Shown here: piece after piece, positions 53,110-64,000 of the stretch
Layout: every line of letters begins with the position of its first letter
How positions within the stretch are numbered: position 1 is the stretch's first letter
Origin: Pseudeuparius sepicola
Lineage: Eukaryota; Arthropoda; Insecta; Coleoptera; Anthribidae
Reading direction: 5' to 3'
Length of the DNA: 64,000 nucleotides
Assembly (NCBI GenBank): GCA_963920635.1
Contig: OY987299.1
Span: forward strand, 67,438,692-67,502,691
Made by a program: the position numbers and the translations under genes
Notes under the pieces: model-generated
Database searches by the model: none
Seen by the model: the letters and a program-made list of their open reading frames with translations, nothing else
What the model was told of the DNA's origin: nothing

Positions 53110-53600
53110 GCCTTCACTTCGACGCATCTGATATAGGGTATCCGTACAGGCCATGCAGCGCAACCATGTAGGCTTCTGTCGATTTATCATGCACATCGAC
53201 ACTGTGAGTGGTCCTGTTCATCATCCAACTCTTTCGAAGTAATTCTATGGCACACTTGACTCGCCAGATGAGTTTAAAACTCCTATTTTGCTCAACTTTG
53301 ACACCCTGCAGAATGGAACTCCCTGTATATTTTTTGTTCAAATTTGGTGTGTGGGGGTTTTAGGGTGTCCTGATTAACGCTGTGGTGTCAGATTTTAAAT
53401 AAAAAAATGCCTAATAGGGTTTTTCGAAAAACGCACCCCTTTAAAAAATCGCAGTAGGCCAGGATTTCGCGGCAATGCCAAACCAATACCTCGCAAATGA
53501 TGACCTTTCAGGGACATATTTATAAAAAAAATTGCCCCGTTCAATTCCCCCAGCCTACTTAGATTTTCAGGGGTGTTAACACGAAAAACCAGACACACTG
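53110..53600. repeat. Copy of the 28.4-kb fold-back family arm inside the Polinton
   Basis: 53180-53460 (ggcacacttgactcgccag ... ctccctgtatattttttg ... ggtgtcagattttaaataa) matches an arm of 28360-29597. It occupies the space between integrase and right-hand ORF and removes the 3' end of that ORF. It inserted after the Polinton. Confidence 0.75.
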
Positions 53601-53932
53601 TATGTGGAATAGCAACTCACACATAATATATTGCATTGTCCTAATGTTATAATATTTACATAGACAATTGTGAAACAGTATGTAGCCTCTTCAACAAACT
53701 CCAAACAACCACGTGAAACTTGAACAGGTGTAATACGGCAGGTGGTACAATATGCGTCTGTGTTAATAACAACTATTCCCTCATCGCATTCGTTGTTTAT
53801 GGGTCCGTCTTGACCGCAATTACCGACGTTTGGTACTTCCTCACCCCCCTGTGTGGCTAATATATATCTCCAATAAATTTCTTCTCTTTCGGATAGATTC
53901 ATTAAACGGTTTCTGATTTTCTGTGACATCAT
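53576..53932 (-). CDS. Cysteine-rich Polinton ORF at the right repeat boundary
   Basis: The minus-strand ATG at 53932 is at the inner edge of the right inverted repeat. The ORF (118 codons) begins RNRLMNLSEREEIYWRY and has paired cysteines (YCTTC, then CNILCVSC) that could bind zinc. The end (~53600 leftward) falls in inserted repeat sequence, so the natural C-terminus is lost. It mirrors the left-end ORF: each inverted repeat carries the same promoter but drives a different protein. Confidence 0.5.
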   Translation of the reverse strand: MMSQKIRNRLMNLSEREEIYWRYILATQGGEEVPNVGNCGQDGPINNECDEGIVVINTDAYCTTCRITPVQVSRGCLEFVEEATYCFTIVYVNIITLGQCNILCVSCYSTYSVSGFSC

Positions 53933-55646
53933 ATTAGCTATAATTTTACAAGACTAGCAAATTACTAGGTAAAATATACAATGTCGGATTCAAAGTTCAA
54001 AGAGAATGATTGTAGGCGCTTCCACCATCGGCTTTTATCTGCAACCTATACCCCCACTTCTCAAAATATATAGTATTACAACAGAGCTTGAGTTTAATAA
54101 TAGCTGCTAAAATATTTGGGTGTATGTGTTCACATAGATTATAATATGTGAATTACATCGTTGGTTTTCCGTAAATTACCTTATCAGTTATCTTTAATTC
54201 CACTAGTACGTGTACCTATACGTATATTCTGAAATAATATCAAAGCACTGCAATATATCCGCTTTTAATTCATTTCATTTCAAATTATACTGTTAAATAT
54301 TTTTTACTCCGGCACTGGGCCTCCGCCCTGGACAGGGTACGGTCGGCCGGCCGGCGGCTATAGGCACCTACCCTGGGGGTGGTCGGTCCCTAGACATCGT
54401 CTTGTTGGTACCGCCATCCCATGCCTGAGGGGGGCGCCACAGGTACCTTTCATGGAATTGGCGGCGGGTACCGGATGGGATGAGGAGGGAAAAAAATCAA
54501 TACTATGTCGCGGCCACAACCGACGCCGTAGTACCGCCGCTTTATTTTTTTCGTTTGCGGTGGAGATATTTTGGCATAATTAAATAATGTCGCGATTGCT
54601 TTGAAGCCAATTTATACGACATAACGGTGCAAAGTAGCTCTGTGACGGGTGTTTGCTTCGATAAAATCGCGCGTGTTCTACAGAGAGACTGTTTTTCGAG
54701 GAGCCGTGGTGACTGCTTTGGGAAAGTGTATATGGACGGCAGTAATTATATGTTTGGAATATTTGTTTGAACTCATGCTTTGAAAGTGTTTTTAATTGCT
54801 TTCTTTGATTGAGTTTTTCATATATCCTTATATTATTCTTCTTAGGAGTACCTATTCAGTTTAAAGTTGTTTTCAGTATTTTCTAAGGCGTGGCTGTGAC
54901 GTCGCAAGCCTAATTACGTGGAGAATAAGAGCTTATTTTTATTAGATCTGGGACAAAATAGAAGTTAATTTTTGTTTATTACATGAAAATAGGGCATAAT
55001 ACGCCATAGAGTGCAGTACACTGTATTTTTTTCATTGCAAAGGGGTTAAATAGCGTTAATTAGTAAAAAATGTAGGAAATTACAGTAAGAGCTTATTTTT
55101 TTTATTACATCTGCGGTAAATAGAAGTTAATTATGCGTAAATAGAGCCTAATACGCTATACATAAATTGTGTTAATTAGTAAAAAAACGGGAAATGAGAG
55201 TGATTATACCTATTTTAAATAGATATGTGGGTATAAACGGTAGGTAAACAATAAATTGACATTGACAGTCCATGTAATGTTTTTTTCATTGCAAGGGGGA
55301 TACATATTGCTAATTAGACAAAAAAAGCGCGGGAAATGAAAGTTCTTGTACCTATTTCAAATATTTTCTTCACGTACATACAGTACTTAACCAATAAATT
55401 GACATTTATGTGCGAATTTCGCGGAAATATGGACCCGCGGCATTGTAATTACTCATTACGCCGCAATTACACGGTATGATGGCTGCGGGGTGCAAGGGAG
55501 AGGTCAAGCGCTCGGTGCGCATGCGCGGGGGAAAAGTGGGCGGGGCCTACCAGGGGTGTAGGAGTGGGGGGTAATGTACGAAAAAGGAGTGGGGGGACCA
55601 AAAACGGGGGTGGGGGACTATTCTCAACCCGCTATAATACACTACT
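53930..55646 (-). repeat. Polinton right terminal inverted repeat
   Basis: Reverse copy of 45060-46733, ~43 bp longer mainly because of differences at ~54425-54530. It carries the same TATA/initiator, and the same GC-rich blocks close to the end. Confidence 0.9.
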
Positions 55647-55652
55647 GCGGCC

Positions 55653-56395
55653 CCCGCTTGTATTCCCTTGATATTTGACCAGAATAATGCTCATAGTTAG
55701 TACTTACTTCCACAAAAAAATTAGGTCCTCCCAGAGGCGCCGTTTAGGGGGTTTTAAAGGGGGTTTAATTTTGTTAAAAAATTATAACTTCCAAACGAGT
55801 AAAAATATCAAATTCAAAAAAATATAAAAAAATTTGAAAAATTAAAAATTTAATTTTACCTTGATATGGCCCTGATACTACTTTCGTTTTTTTCTCAAAA
55901 AATATTCATATTATGAACTAAATCTCCAGAAAAATTCAGATTTTTAGAATTAGTGGAAGGAACTCAAATAATTTTCTTGAGCAGTGGACACGCGCAGTCG
56001 ATTAAAAAAAATCGGGGTTTAATTTTACCTAGATGCAGACCTGATATTACGTGCGTTTTTATCTTAACAAATGGTCGTATCGTGTACTACGCTTCCAAAA
56101 ATAATCAGAATTTGAAAATTGGCGGGAGGCACTCAAATGATTTAGTGAGCACTTTACACGAATTCGGATGACCGCGCCGTCAATTGAAAAGACCGAATTA
56201 TTGAATCTAGGTATATATCTGATACTACGATTTTTATATTTACAAATAATCACATTGTGTACTACGCCTCCAGAAAAATTCAGATTTTTTTAAATTGGTG
56301 GGAGGCACTCAAATGATGCATTTTGTGAGCACTTGACACGAATTCGGATGACCGCACCGTAAATTGAAAATACTGAATTAATTTACCTAGGTATA
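55653..56395. repeat. ~180-bp repeat array (left block, about three units)
   Basis: After a 250-bp AT-rich lead, units with a cctccagaaaaattcagatt start (~55925, 56087, 56266), a gggaggcactcaaatgat block and a gaattcggatgaccgc block follow at ~160-180-bp spacing. ORFs here are repeat artefacts. The last unit is cut by the next element. Confidence 0.85.
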
Positions 56396-58438
56396 CAGGG
56401 TTAACTCTCACTTAGTACAAATTTTTTTATGGCAGATAAAGAAAAATTAGACTTGCCAAAATAAATATTCAAAATTTTTCTAACATTTGTCTTAAGCCTA
56501 AATTTTTTTTTTCGAATTGTAAAAAACCCCTCAAAAAACGCCGCCTATGGACGCCCGCGTGACATGTCTTAAAATTTCGCGTATGTCAATGGTAGTGACG
56601 CATAGTGAAATAGCGAAGCGTTGCCACGCCTATCAATTTATCCGAGGATTCACCACAAAATTTCGATTTTCTTTTGAAAACGATTACTTTCTAAGGAACA
56701 TGTAGAGTGCCTATGAAACACCTACCTTACTGACATTTCCAGGATTGCATATTGCACCATTTTCTGTTTTCTTGTTTTTTTACATTAAAAGTCACAAAAC
56801 ACTACACAACATTCATCACATTTTCTAAATCTGTTGGGGGATCTCTTGTTTCAACCCGCCATTCCTTTTGTTTGAAGCGAGGTACTCAGCCTGACGACCA
56901 CGGAGGAGGATCCCCTCCGCCACGAAAACGCCGAAGGGTAACCAAAAAACACAACTGCACTAGCACACATTCCACATGCAGAGCACTACAACAGTAGCTG
57001 TTCAAAGAGGCTGCCGTTAACCTCGATGCACAAATTCACTCGGTTAATTAAATTAAAATTTTTTGCATTTTTTACTTCAGGATCTTCTCTTCTACTTATT
57101 CTGGGCCAGGCCAAATAAGTGGGTCAATCTGCTGGCAGTATACCGTACCTACATGGTACTACATCTAAAACCATATAATCCATTTACTTACAAATAAGAA
57201 CTATCAAATAAAAACATTACTTTGACCAAGGGACGGTGCTTCGCAACTTAGCCTTTTAAATTTGCCTGATCGATTCCACAAAGTACATAATCCTAAGGTA
57301 CTTCTTTTTTTTCATCAATATCCTCACCCTCAGTGGGAAAATGTTGGTCGCACGCCTAAAAACATGTTTCACTATTTCACATACCTACTAATAGGTACCT
57401 ACTAATTTAGCCCTTCTAACCTGTAATGTTGCGGTCCTAGTGCACTAGTAAAAAGCCTGGCATTCAATTAATTGCAAAACAGCTTTAAAACACCAAAGTA
57501 CACAAATACGGAAAAATATCGCCGAAAATTCAGAGGGACGCAGGGAAACGTGAAGTCGGTAAACATCGGCCTCGGCCGAAATACGATGATTCACGCGTTA
57601 CCCTGCCTTGTCTTGCAGGTTGCAGGCAACCAGACCAGCAACTATTCTGAGGCGTAGAGATGCCTAGAGTGCGACGTCGAACAAAACTATGCGTCGATTC
57701 GATACACATCGACGTTCTTTATTTTGCAAAGCGTTCAGTTCAATAACGCCGGCATTAAGAAATCACAGAATTCTTTTTGTTTAGTTTAGATAGATTTTCA
57801 ATAAGTTTTCTTATTAAAATTATTTTTTGGAGACGCAATCAACTAATCTAACATTGACATCGATATCGATCATTATTACGCACCACACCAACCTCTACTG
57901 TTTTGTGCGTTTGTGTCCAGTTTTTACGTCTGTCAGTCCGTCATCTCTACGAAATTTTCGTGGTTTCGCAAGGCGAGAAATGTGTATGTAGTTTTGTAAT
58001 TCCTTGGTGCTGCTATGTGAAAATGCAAAAACAAAAAACGCCTAGTGATTCAGGATTACCTAGCCTCGGGACCTAGCTCGGGACTCGGGATTTATATTCT
58101 GTTTTCTGTTTTCAAATTTCAAACTAAGATAAGCTGAATCCAGGCGAACCTCGATTAAATCTAGCGGCGCTGCGGCTGTACAGATTCCAATCGATTTTTA
58201 TTTATGTATTTTTTAAATTTGTTTAAGTAAAAGGTATTTTCATCATTCCTAAAACAACGGCAACACCGCGGAAAATCACTTCCAGCCGAAGCCATATTGG
58301 ATGAGGCGGAGATTTACAGGAAAATTTGGGGTTTTTACCCTTTTTTTAAAGATCTAAAAATCTAAAAATATTTTTCTGTTTTCTTAAGCCACCCTGCGCA
58401 CGTGGTAAATTTTTTTGTATTAGTGATAGTTAACCCTG
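56396..58438. mobile_element. TA-flanked 2.04-kb element with complex interior
   Basis: Termini CAGGGTTAACTCTCACT at the left and CAGGGTTAACTATCACT on the minus strand at the right, between TA dinucleotides. Joining the flanks at one TA restores the sequence ctaggtatatacctgatact, which matches an uninterrupted array unit at ~56207-56228. The interior is not palindromic and is richer in GC. One plus-strand frame (56752-56997) contains a basic RKRRRVTKK stretch but no known domain. No transposase was found. Confidence 0.75.
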
Positions 58439-58619
58439 TATACCTGATACTACTTTCATTTTTCTATTAACAAAGAATCACATTGCATATACGCCTCCAG
58501 AAAAATTCAGATGTTTAAAATTGGTGGGAGGAACTCAAATGATGCATTTTGTGAGCACTTGACACGAATTCGGATGACCGCGCCGTCAATTGAAAAGACC
58601 GAATTATTTTATCTAGGTG

Positions 58620-58658
<39 letters not shown>

Positions 58659-58810
58659 CAAATAGTCACATTGTATACTACGCCTCCAGAAAAATTCAGA
58701 TTTTTAAAATTGGTGGGAGGCACTCAAATGATACATTTTGTTAGCACTTAACACGAATTCGGATGACCGCGCCGTCAATTGAAAATATATAATTATTTTA
58801 CCTATACGGT
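58439..58810. repeat. ~180-bp repeat array, continued, with AT microsatellite
   Basis: Two more units in the same direction. (TA)n at ~58622-58657 sits between them. A second copy of the junction region 58370-58620 is at 60395-60650. Confidence 0.8.
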
Positions 58811-58886
58811 ATTGTAATTAAGTAATTGTTTCTTATGCATAAATAAATCAAGAAGCTTCTGGGCATGCTATTTCCATGCAGGTAGG

Positions 58887-59023
58887 TAAACTCTGTTCAA
58901 CGAATGTTCATACCTACGTCACAACTCACAACTCCCGTCCGTGTCTGACTCGTGAATATATTCATGAGTAAGATAAGGACGGGAGTTGTGACGTAGGTAT
59001 GAACATTCGTTGAACAGAGTTTA
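58887..59023. mobile_element. Small palindromic MITE, 137 bp
   Basis: Palindrome beginning taaactctgttcaacg and ending with its complement. It is related to the element at 35233-35384. 59024-59270 holds nothing I can name. Confidence 0.8.
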
Positions 59024-59270
59024 GGTACCTATAATCTATATATCATCAATAATTCAGCAAATATCTCTGCGTCTCTGCAAGTTCTGAAACCATTACTTAA
59101 TTTTGCATTTTACTGTTCTACCTTGACATTTCTGTCAAATCCTAATCCGTGACTGGTGTATATCAGCCCTCTAATATGTATAGCGCAGTTAGTCTTGCTC
59201 AACACAATTATTCCACATATCGTTCTTGTTAAAATATTTTTATGGCAATTCCATACATATTATATTACCT

Positions 59271-60395
59271 CCATATACCAACATTAAACAGTAAACTTTT
59301 TTATTTGTCTTTTATCTAGGAAAAGTAAAAATATTTTTTATAACTAGTTAGCCCATGCGAAATAAAGCAATATGTAAAAATATAACAAATAAAAATGTAT
59401 AAAATATATAACATGTTATTTTATTAATTCGTGTCACTTCTAAACAAAAATCAATTTGATTGCCTTCCACCAAGTTCAAAAATCTCAATTTCTTTGAGGC
59501 GTAGTAGGTACATAACATGACAATTTACGTATCATCAGGTCCTTATTTACGTGTTCTTAAAAATCCAGTTTTTCAATTGACGTACGGTCGAATTCGTGTC
59601 AACACTACTCACAAAAAAATCATTTGAATGACCTAAAACTTTAAAGAACTGAATTTATTTGAAGGCGTAGTATATAACAGGGCCATATGTTAAGAGAAAA
59701 CGAACGTAGTATCAGGTGAAATTAAAAATCCATTTTTCACAGTCGAATTCGTGTCAAGTAGGTACTCACAAAAATAATTTGTGTGCCTTTCATCAATTTT
59801 AAAAATGTGTTTTCTTTTTGTAGGCGTAAAATGAGAAAAACGAACGTATCTGGTCGGCATCGGCGTCTAGGTAAAATTATTAAAACTAGATTTTTCATCC
59901 GAATTCGTGTCAAGTGCTCACAAAAACATCATTTCAGTGCCTTCTATCAATTTTAAAATTATGAGTTTTTTTGTATGTGTAATACACAATGCGACCATTA
60001 GTTAAGAGAAAAACGAAATAATATCAGGTTTGCATTTAGGTAAAGTTAAACCTTGATTTTTTAATTAACAGTGCGGTCATCCAAATTCTTATTAAGTGTT
60101 CACAAAATGTATCATTTGAGTGCCTTCCACCAATTTCCAAATTTTTTTAAGTATAGTACACGATACGACCATTTGCTAAAAGAAAAACGAATGTAATATT
60201 TGGTCTGCATCTAGCTGAAATTAAATCCCGATTTTTTTAATCGACGGCGCGGTCACCAAATTCCTTTCGAGTGCACAAAAAAAATTGAATTCCTTCCACC
60301 ATTCTAAAAATATGAATTTTTCTGGAGGCGTAGTACACAATGTGATTATCTGTCAATAGAAAAATAAACGTAGTATCAGGTATATACCTAGGTAA
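59271..60395. repeat. Segmental duplication, copy 1 (contains inverted array units)
   Basis: Matches 61910-63070 in direct orientation at an offset of ~2,668 bp with only scattered differences. Inside, from ~59450, are about six units of the ~150-180-bp repeat in the orientation opposite to those at 55.9-58.8 kb. It ends where a fragment of the 56396-58438 element's right end begins (~60396-60467). Confidence 0.88.
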
Positions 60396-60650
60396 AATAA
60401 TAATATTTTTCTATGTTTTCTTAAGCCACCCTGCGCACGAGGTAAATTTTTGATATTTAACCCTGTATACCTGATACTACTTTCATTTTTCTATTAACAA
60501 ATAACCACATTGCATACACGCCTCCAGAAAAGTTCAGATGTTTAAAATGGGTGGGAGGAACTCAAATGATGCATTTTGTGAGCACTTGACACGAATTCGG
60601 ATGAACGCGCCGTCAATTGAAAAGACCGAATTATTTTATCTAGATACAGT
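60396..60650. repeat. Duplicate of 58370-58620 (element end plus one array unit)
   Basis: The aagccaccctgcgcac and ttaaccctgtatacctgat blocks and the following array unit repeat those at 58387-58620. This shows that the segment containing the 2-kb element's right end was copied. Confidence 0.8.
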
Positions 60651-60768
60651 GACCGGCAGAAAGTTGGACACAAAAATTTAATATTTTTAAACTCTGATTT
60701 CGATTAATTTAAATTTCTAGCTGCTAATCGAACAAAATTAAAGTTTAGTAGCAAATTTACTCATATTA
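60646..60768. mobile_element. Single inverted-repeat end of a Tc1/mariner-like element
   Basis: tacagtgaccggcagaaagt with gttggacac has the TA-CAGTG start typical of Tc1-type ends. The other end is not seen, so this is a fragment cut by the fold-back that follows. Confidence 0.35.
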
Positions 60769-60770
60769 TA

Positions 60771-61908
60771 CAGGGTGATTCAGTTTTAATCTGCAACACT
60801 TCAACAGGTGATAGAATGCCAAAAAATAACCGCACTTTCTTCTATAAACTATATCATTTTAAGGCCTTATAAAAAAGTTACAGGGTGTTAAAGTTGCAAG
60901 AAATATGTGGAATTTATGGAATATTTTACAAACTAGTTGAGATATTTAAGTCATATTTGGTACACGTAATAACGGCGTCATTTGCCATAAGACCTGTTAA
61001 TATCAAACATCTTGAACAACCAGTGGCGTAGAAATGGGTAATTAGTTTAATTTATTTTAGAAAAAAAGATAGAACCACCTTGTATAGCAATTAATTGTAT
61101 TCAATTTCTTATGTAAATTTTAATTGTAAACAAAAACGTTCTCTTACCATTTTTTCATATGTGTCATGGTTTCATAGCAAATTTGATTTTTTCGTATTAT
61201 TTCGGGGTACATCTGAAAAATTATAACTTAAAACTTTTCTTCATAAGTAACACTCAAAGTAGAAAAAATGTGTTTTTTACTTTAAATACAGTAACTTTTC
61301 CCAATAAACTTACCCATTCAAGGTTTTACTTTTCAAGATACAGAGCGTAACATTAATTGTATCTTCCTTAAATGTTTTAGACCCTGTATCTTCAAAAGTC
61401 TAGCCTTAAATAGGTGAGTTTATTGGAAAAAGTTACTTTATTTCAGGTAGCAAACGCATTATTTCTACTTTAAGTGTTACTTATGGAGCAATTTTTTTAG
61501 ATAATTTTTCTGAAATACATACGAAAAATTACCAAGAGGGCATTTTTGTTTAAAATTACAATCTACATAAGAAATTGAATACATTTTATTGCTATACAAG
61601 GTGGTTCTATTTTTTTTTCTAAAATAAATTATACTAATTACCCATTTCTACGCCACTGGTTGTTCAAGATGTTTGATATTAACAGGTTTTATGCTAACCC
61701 ATGCCGTTATAACGTGTACCAAATATGACTTAAATATCTCAACTAGTTTGTAAAATATTCAATAAATTCCACATATTTCTTGCAACTTTAACACCCTGTA
61801 ACTTTTTTATAAGGCCTTAAAATGATATAGTTTATAGAAGAAAGTGCGGTTATTTTTTGGTTTTCTATCACCTGTTGAAGTGTTGCAGATTAAAACTGAA
61901 TCACCCTG
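60771..61908. mobile_element. TA-flanked fold-back element, 1.14 kb (family reference copy)
   Basis: Termini CAGGGTGATTCAGTTTTAA on both strands, TA at 60769-60770 and 61909-61910. The arms of ~500-550 bp meet near 61340. Fragments of the same family occur at 6945-7380, 8939-9085 and 13565-13695. The ORF at 61159-61350 is not coding. Confidence 0.88.
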
Positions 61909-61909
61909 T

Positions 61910-63070
61910 ATTACCTCCATCCATTGCATTATTATGTAGTAAATAAAACATTAAACAGTAAACTTTTTTATTCGTCTTTTATCTAGGAAAAGTAAAAATA
62001 TTTTTTATAATTAGTTAGCCCATGCGAAATAAAGCAATATGTAAAAATATACAAATACAAAATGTATAAAATATATAACATGTTATTTTATTAATTCGTG
62101 TCACTTCTAAACAAAAATCAATTTGATTGCCTTCCACCAAGTTCAAAAATCTCAATTTCTTTGAGGCGTAGTAGGTACATAACATGACAATTTACGTATC
62201 ATCAGGTCCTTATTTACGTGTTCTTAAAAATCCAGTTTTTCAATTGACGTACGGTCGAATTCGTGTCAACACTACTCACAAAAAAAATAATTTGAATGAC
62301 CAAAAACTTTAAAGAACTGAATTTATTTGAAGGCGTAGTATATAACAGGGCCATATGTTAAGAGAAAACGAACGTAGTATCAGGTGAAATTAAAAATCCG
62401 TTTTTCACAGTCGAATTCGTGTCAAGTAGGTACTCACAAAAAATAATTTGTGTGCGTTTCATCAATTTTAAAAATCTGTTTTCTTTTTGTAGGCGTAAAA
62501 TGAGAAAAACGAACGTATCTGGTCGGCATCGGCGTCTAGATAAAATTATTAAAACTGGATTTTTCATCCGAATTCGTGTCAAGTGCTCACAAAAACATCA
62601 TTTCAGTGCCTTCTATCAATTTTAAAATTATGAGTTTTTTTGTATGTGTAATACACAATGCGACCATTAGTTAAGAGAAAAACGAAATAATATCAGGTTT
62701 GCATTTAGGTAAAGTTAAACCTTGATTTTTTAATTAACAGTGCGGTCATCCAAATTCTTATTAAGTGTTCACAAAATGTATCATTTGAGTGCCTTCCACC
62801 AATTTCCAAATTTTTTTAAGTATAGTACACGATACGACCATTTGCTAAAAGAAAAACGAATGTAATATTTGGTCTGCATCTAGCTGAAATTAAATCCCGA
62901 TTTTTTTAATCGACGGTGCGGTCACCAAATTCGTTTCGAGTGCACACAAAAAATTGAGTTCCTTCCACCAATTCTAAAAATCTGAATTTTTCTGGAGGCG
63001 TAGTACACAATGTGATTATCTGTCAATAGAAAAATAAACGTAGTATCAGGTATATGGTATATACCTAGGT
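61910..63070. repeat. Segmental duplication, copy 2
   Basis: Direct copy of 59271-60395. The left edge coincides with the end of the fold-back element. The array continues to 63205 with one more inverted unit that copy 1 lacks. Confidence 0.88.
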
Positions 63071-63205
63071 AAAATAATTCTGTCTTTTCAATTGACGGCG
63101 CGGTCATCAAAATTCGAGTCAAGTGCTCGCAAAATGCATCATTTGAGTGCCCCCCATCAATTTTAGAAATCTGAATTTTTCTGGAGGCGTAGTACACTAT
63201 GTATA

Positions 63206-64000
63206 GATATTTTAATTCTGCAAACGCCGTTTGCTAGGACGTGAAGAGGGCTTTATCCGAAACTGATTAGCGTTCATTTTGATATTGGCGTATAGATGGC
63301 GCTGCGGTGCAAAGAAACTTTTGGATCCTAGGAACGTTGGAGCGTAGCGCATTTGAAAGACTGAGTAATTTGGAGAAACTTTTGTTCTATGGACTATTTT
63401 CCTACTGTCACTAGTTTCTGAGATAACCACTCTACAATGTCATTTATAAAAAATGAGCTAACTCGCTTAAATTTAACTTTAGAGGAAAAAGTTATTAAAA
63501 ATATCTTTGTAGTTCACTAGGACGAAAAAAATAGCGACACGTGTCAAATTATTACACATCCGGTTTGACCGGAAGTACCGGAAGTGACCCATTTTTCAGT
63601 TTAAAATGAACATAGGTATGTACTGTATAATTTATCCCGCAAAAGTGAAAAAAGGTAATTTCCAGCGTCATATAATAACAATAACACCATGTATATACAT
63701 ACATCTAGACAGCGACAATTTGGCTGAATTTGTTTTTATTAACCGAAGGTGGCTCTGTCTCTGTCCATTGTTTCAATATGATATTGAGCTTCAAACGCCC
63801 AGGTAATTCTCTATCGTTGTCAATTTGTTTCTTGCCTAATTAGTTTATTAATTTTGGTAATAATGGTTAATCATAATAATGAGGATAAATTAAAATATGG
63901 TATTAGTTTATGGAGAATGCAGTAAAAACAGTGCTGTTGTCTACATGTACCTACAAGGTGTTATTGTTGTTAGGTAGGTTTTTTCCAATTTTGAGGGAAA
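63206..64000. other. Unassigned right edge
   Basis: No gene I can support. A plus-strand frame at 63606-63806 ends at cag|gtaattc, a weak donor-like site. An accggaagtaccggaagt motif lies at ~63570. The sequence is otherwise AT-rich. Confidence 0.3.

Larger units (their letters stand above)
45060..55646. mobile_element. Maverick/Polinton element, complete ends, internally reduced
   Basis: Both ends begin AGTAGTGTATTATAGCGGG (right end on the minus strand). A perfect 6-bp direct repeat gcggcc flanks the element (45054-45059 and 55647-55652). AG termini and 6-bp duplications are hallmarks of Polintons. The inverted repeats are 1,674 and 1,717 bp. The interior (~7.2 kb) carries, left to right: a small ORF (+), major capsid (-), minor capsid (-), packaging ATPase (+), a conserved structural/accessory protein (+), a small coiled protein (+), integrase (+), and a cysteine-rich ORF (-). 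Full Polintons are usually 15-20 kb and also have a polymerase and an adenovirus-like protease, which I do not see. All the recognised genes are frameshifted. Confidence 0.93.

Noticed and set aside
55953..56253. ORFs in the 56-kb repeats
   Set aside because: Same peptide pattern recurs with each repeat unit and in both strands; no coding constraint evident.
56752..56997. Host gene with a nuclear localisation signal
   Set aside because: Only a short basic run, no domain or splice support, and it lies within a TA-flanked mobile element.

Overview
The window is AT-rich eukaryotic DNA, almost certainly from an arthropod and most likely an insect. The reasons are GT-AG introns and a dense stack of insect-type mobile elements: Tigger/pogo, CR1/L2-like and Dong/R4-like retrotransposons, Penelope GIY-YIG remnants, Ty3/gypsy, a mariner-like DD41D element, Maverick/Polinton, and many TA-flanked fold-back elements. 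The species cannot be named from sequence alone. There are no operons, ribosome binding sites or CRISPR arrays.

Layout. 1-140: tail of an unidentified coding region. 750-5817: Tigger transposon split by a 2.8-kb LTR-like insertion flanked by a 4-bp duplication. 5960-9090: fold-back elements and fragments. 9666-13440 (minus): a CR1/L2-type LINE with PHD/CCHC ORF1, endonuclease and reverse transcriptase. 13878-16866 (minus): three candidate exons of a host gene, with a 2-kb palindrome filling one intron. 17000-19270: a tRNA-type SINE candidate and a 236-bp tandem array. 20520-21222: Penelope-like remnants. 21662-25480: a nearly complete Dong/R4-like retrotransposon inserted in a TAA microsatellite that is the tail of another LINE. 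25482-28215 (minus): three decayed LINE copies. 28360-29597: fold-back element. 30000-33480: a gypsy relic whose RT/RNaseH region is replaced by a LINE fragment with an internal inversion. 34385-35384: a fold-back and a small palindromic MITE. 36363-39603: a Polinton fragment (membrane protein ORF, protein-primed DNA polymerase, CHHC-finger-like ORF, chromodomain integrase) that ends against a 176-bp satellite (39632-40850). 41164-43600: a DD41D element with ~570-bp inverted repeats. 44115-44984: fold-back. 45060-55646: a complete-ended Maverick/Polinton. 55900-63205: arrays of a ~150-190-bp repeat, split by a 2-kb TA-flanked element and fold-backs, with a 1.1-kb segmental duplication.

The centrepiece is the 10.6-kb Polinton. 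It has a perfect 6-bp target duplication (gcggcc), 5'-AGT termini, and ~1.7-kb inverted repeats that end exactly at start codons, each repeat carrying its own TATA/initiator. Recognisable but frameshifted genes inside are major capsid, minor capsid with a phospholipase-A2-like motif, packaging ATPase, two structural or accessory proteins, and integrase. Polymerase and protease are not seen. A separate Polinton piece 6 kb away carries the polymerase. None of the virus-like genes is intact.

The second theme is the number of long fold-back elements with CAGGG-type ends and TA duplications. At least one copy is confirmed by its own uninterrupted target sequence elsewhere in the window.
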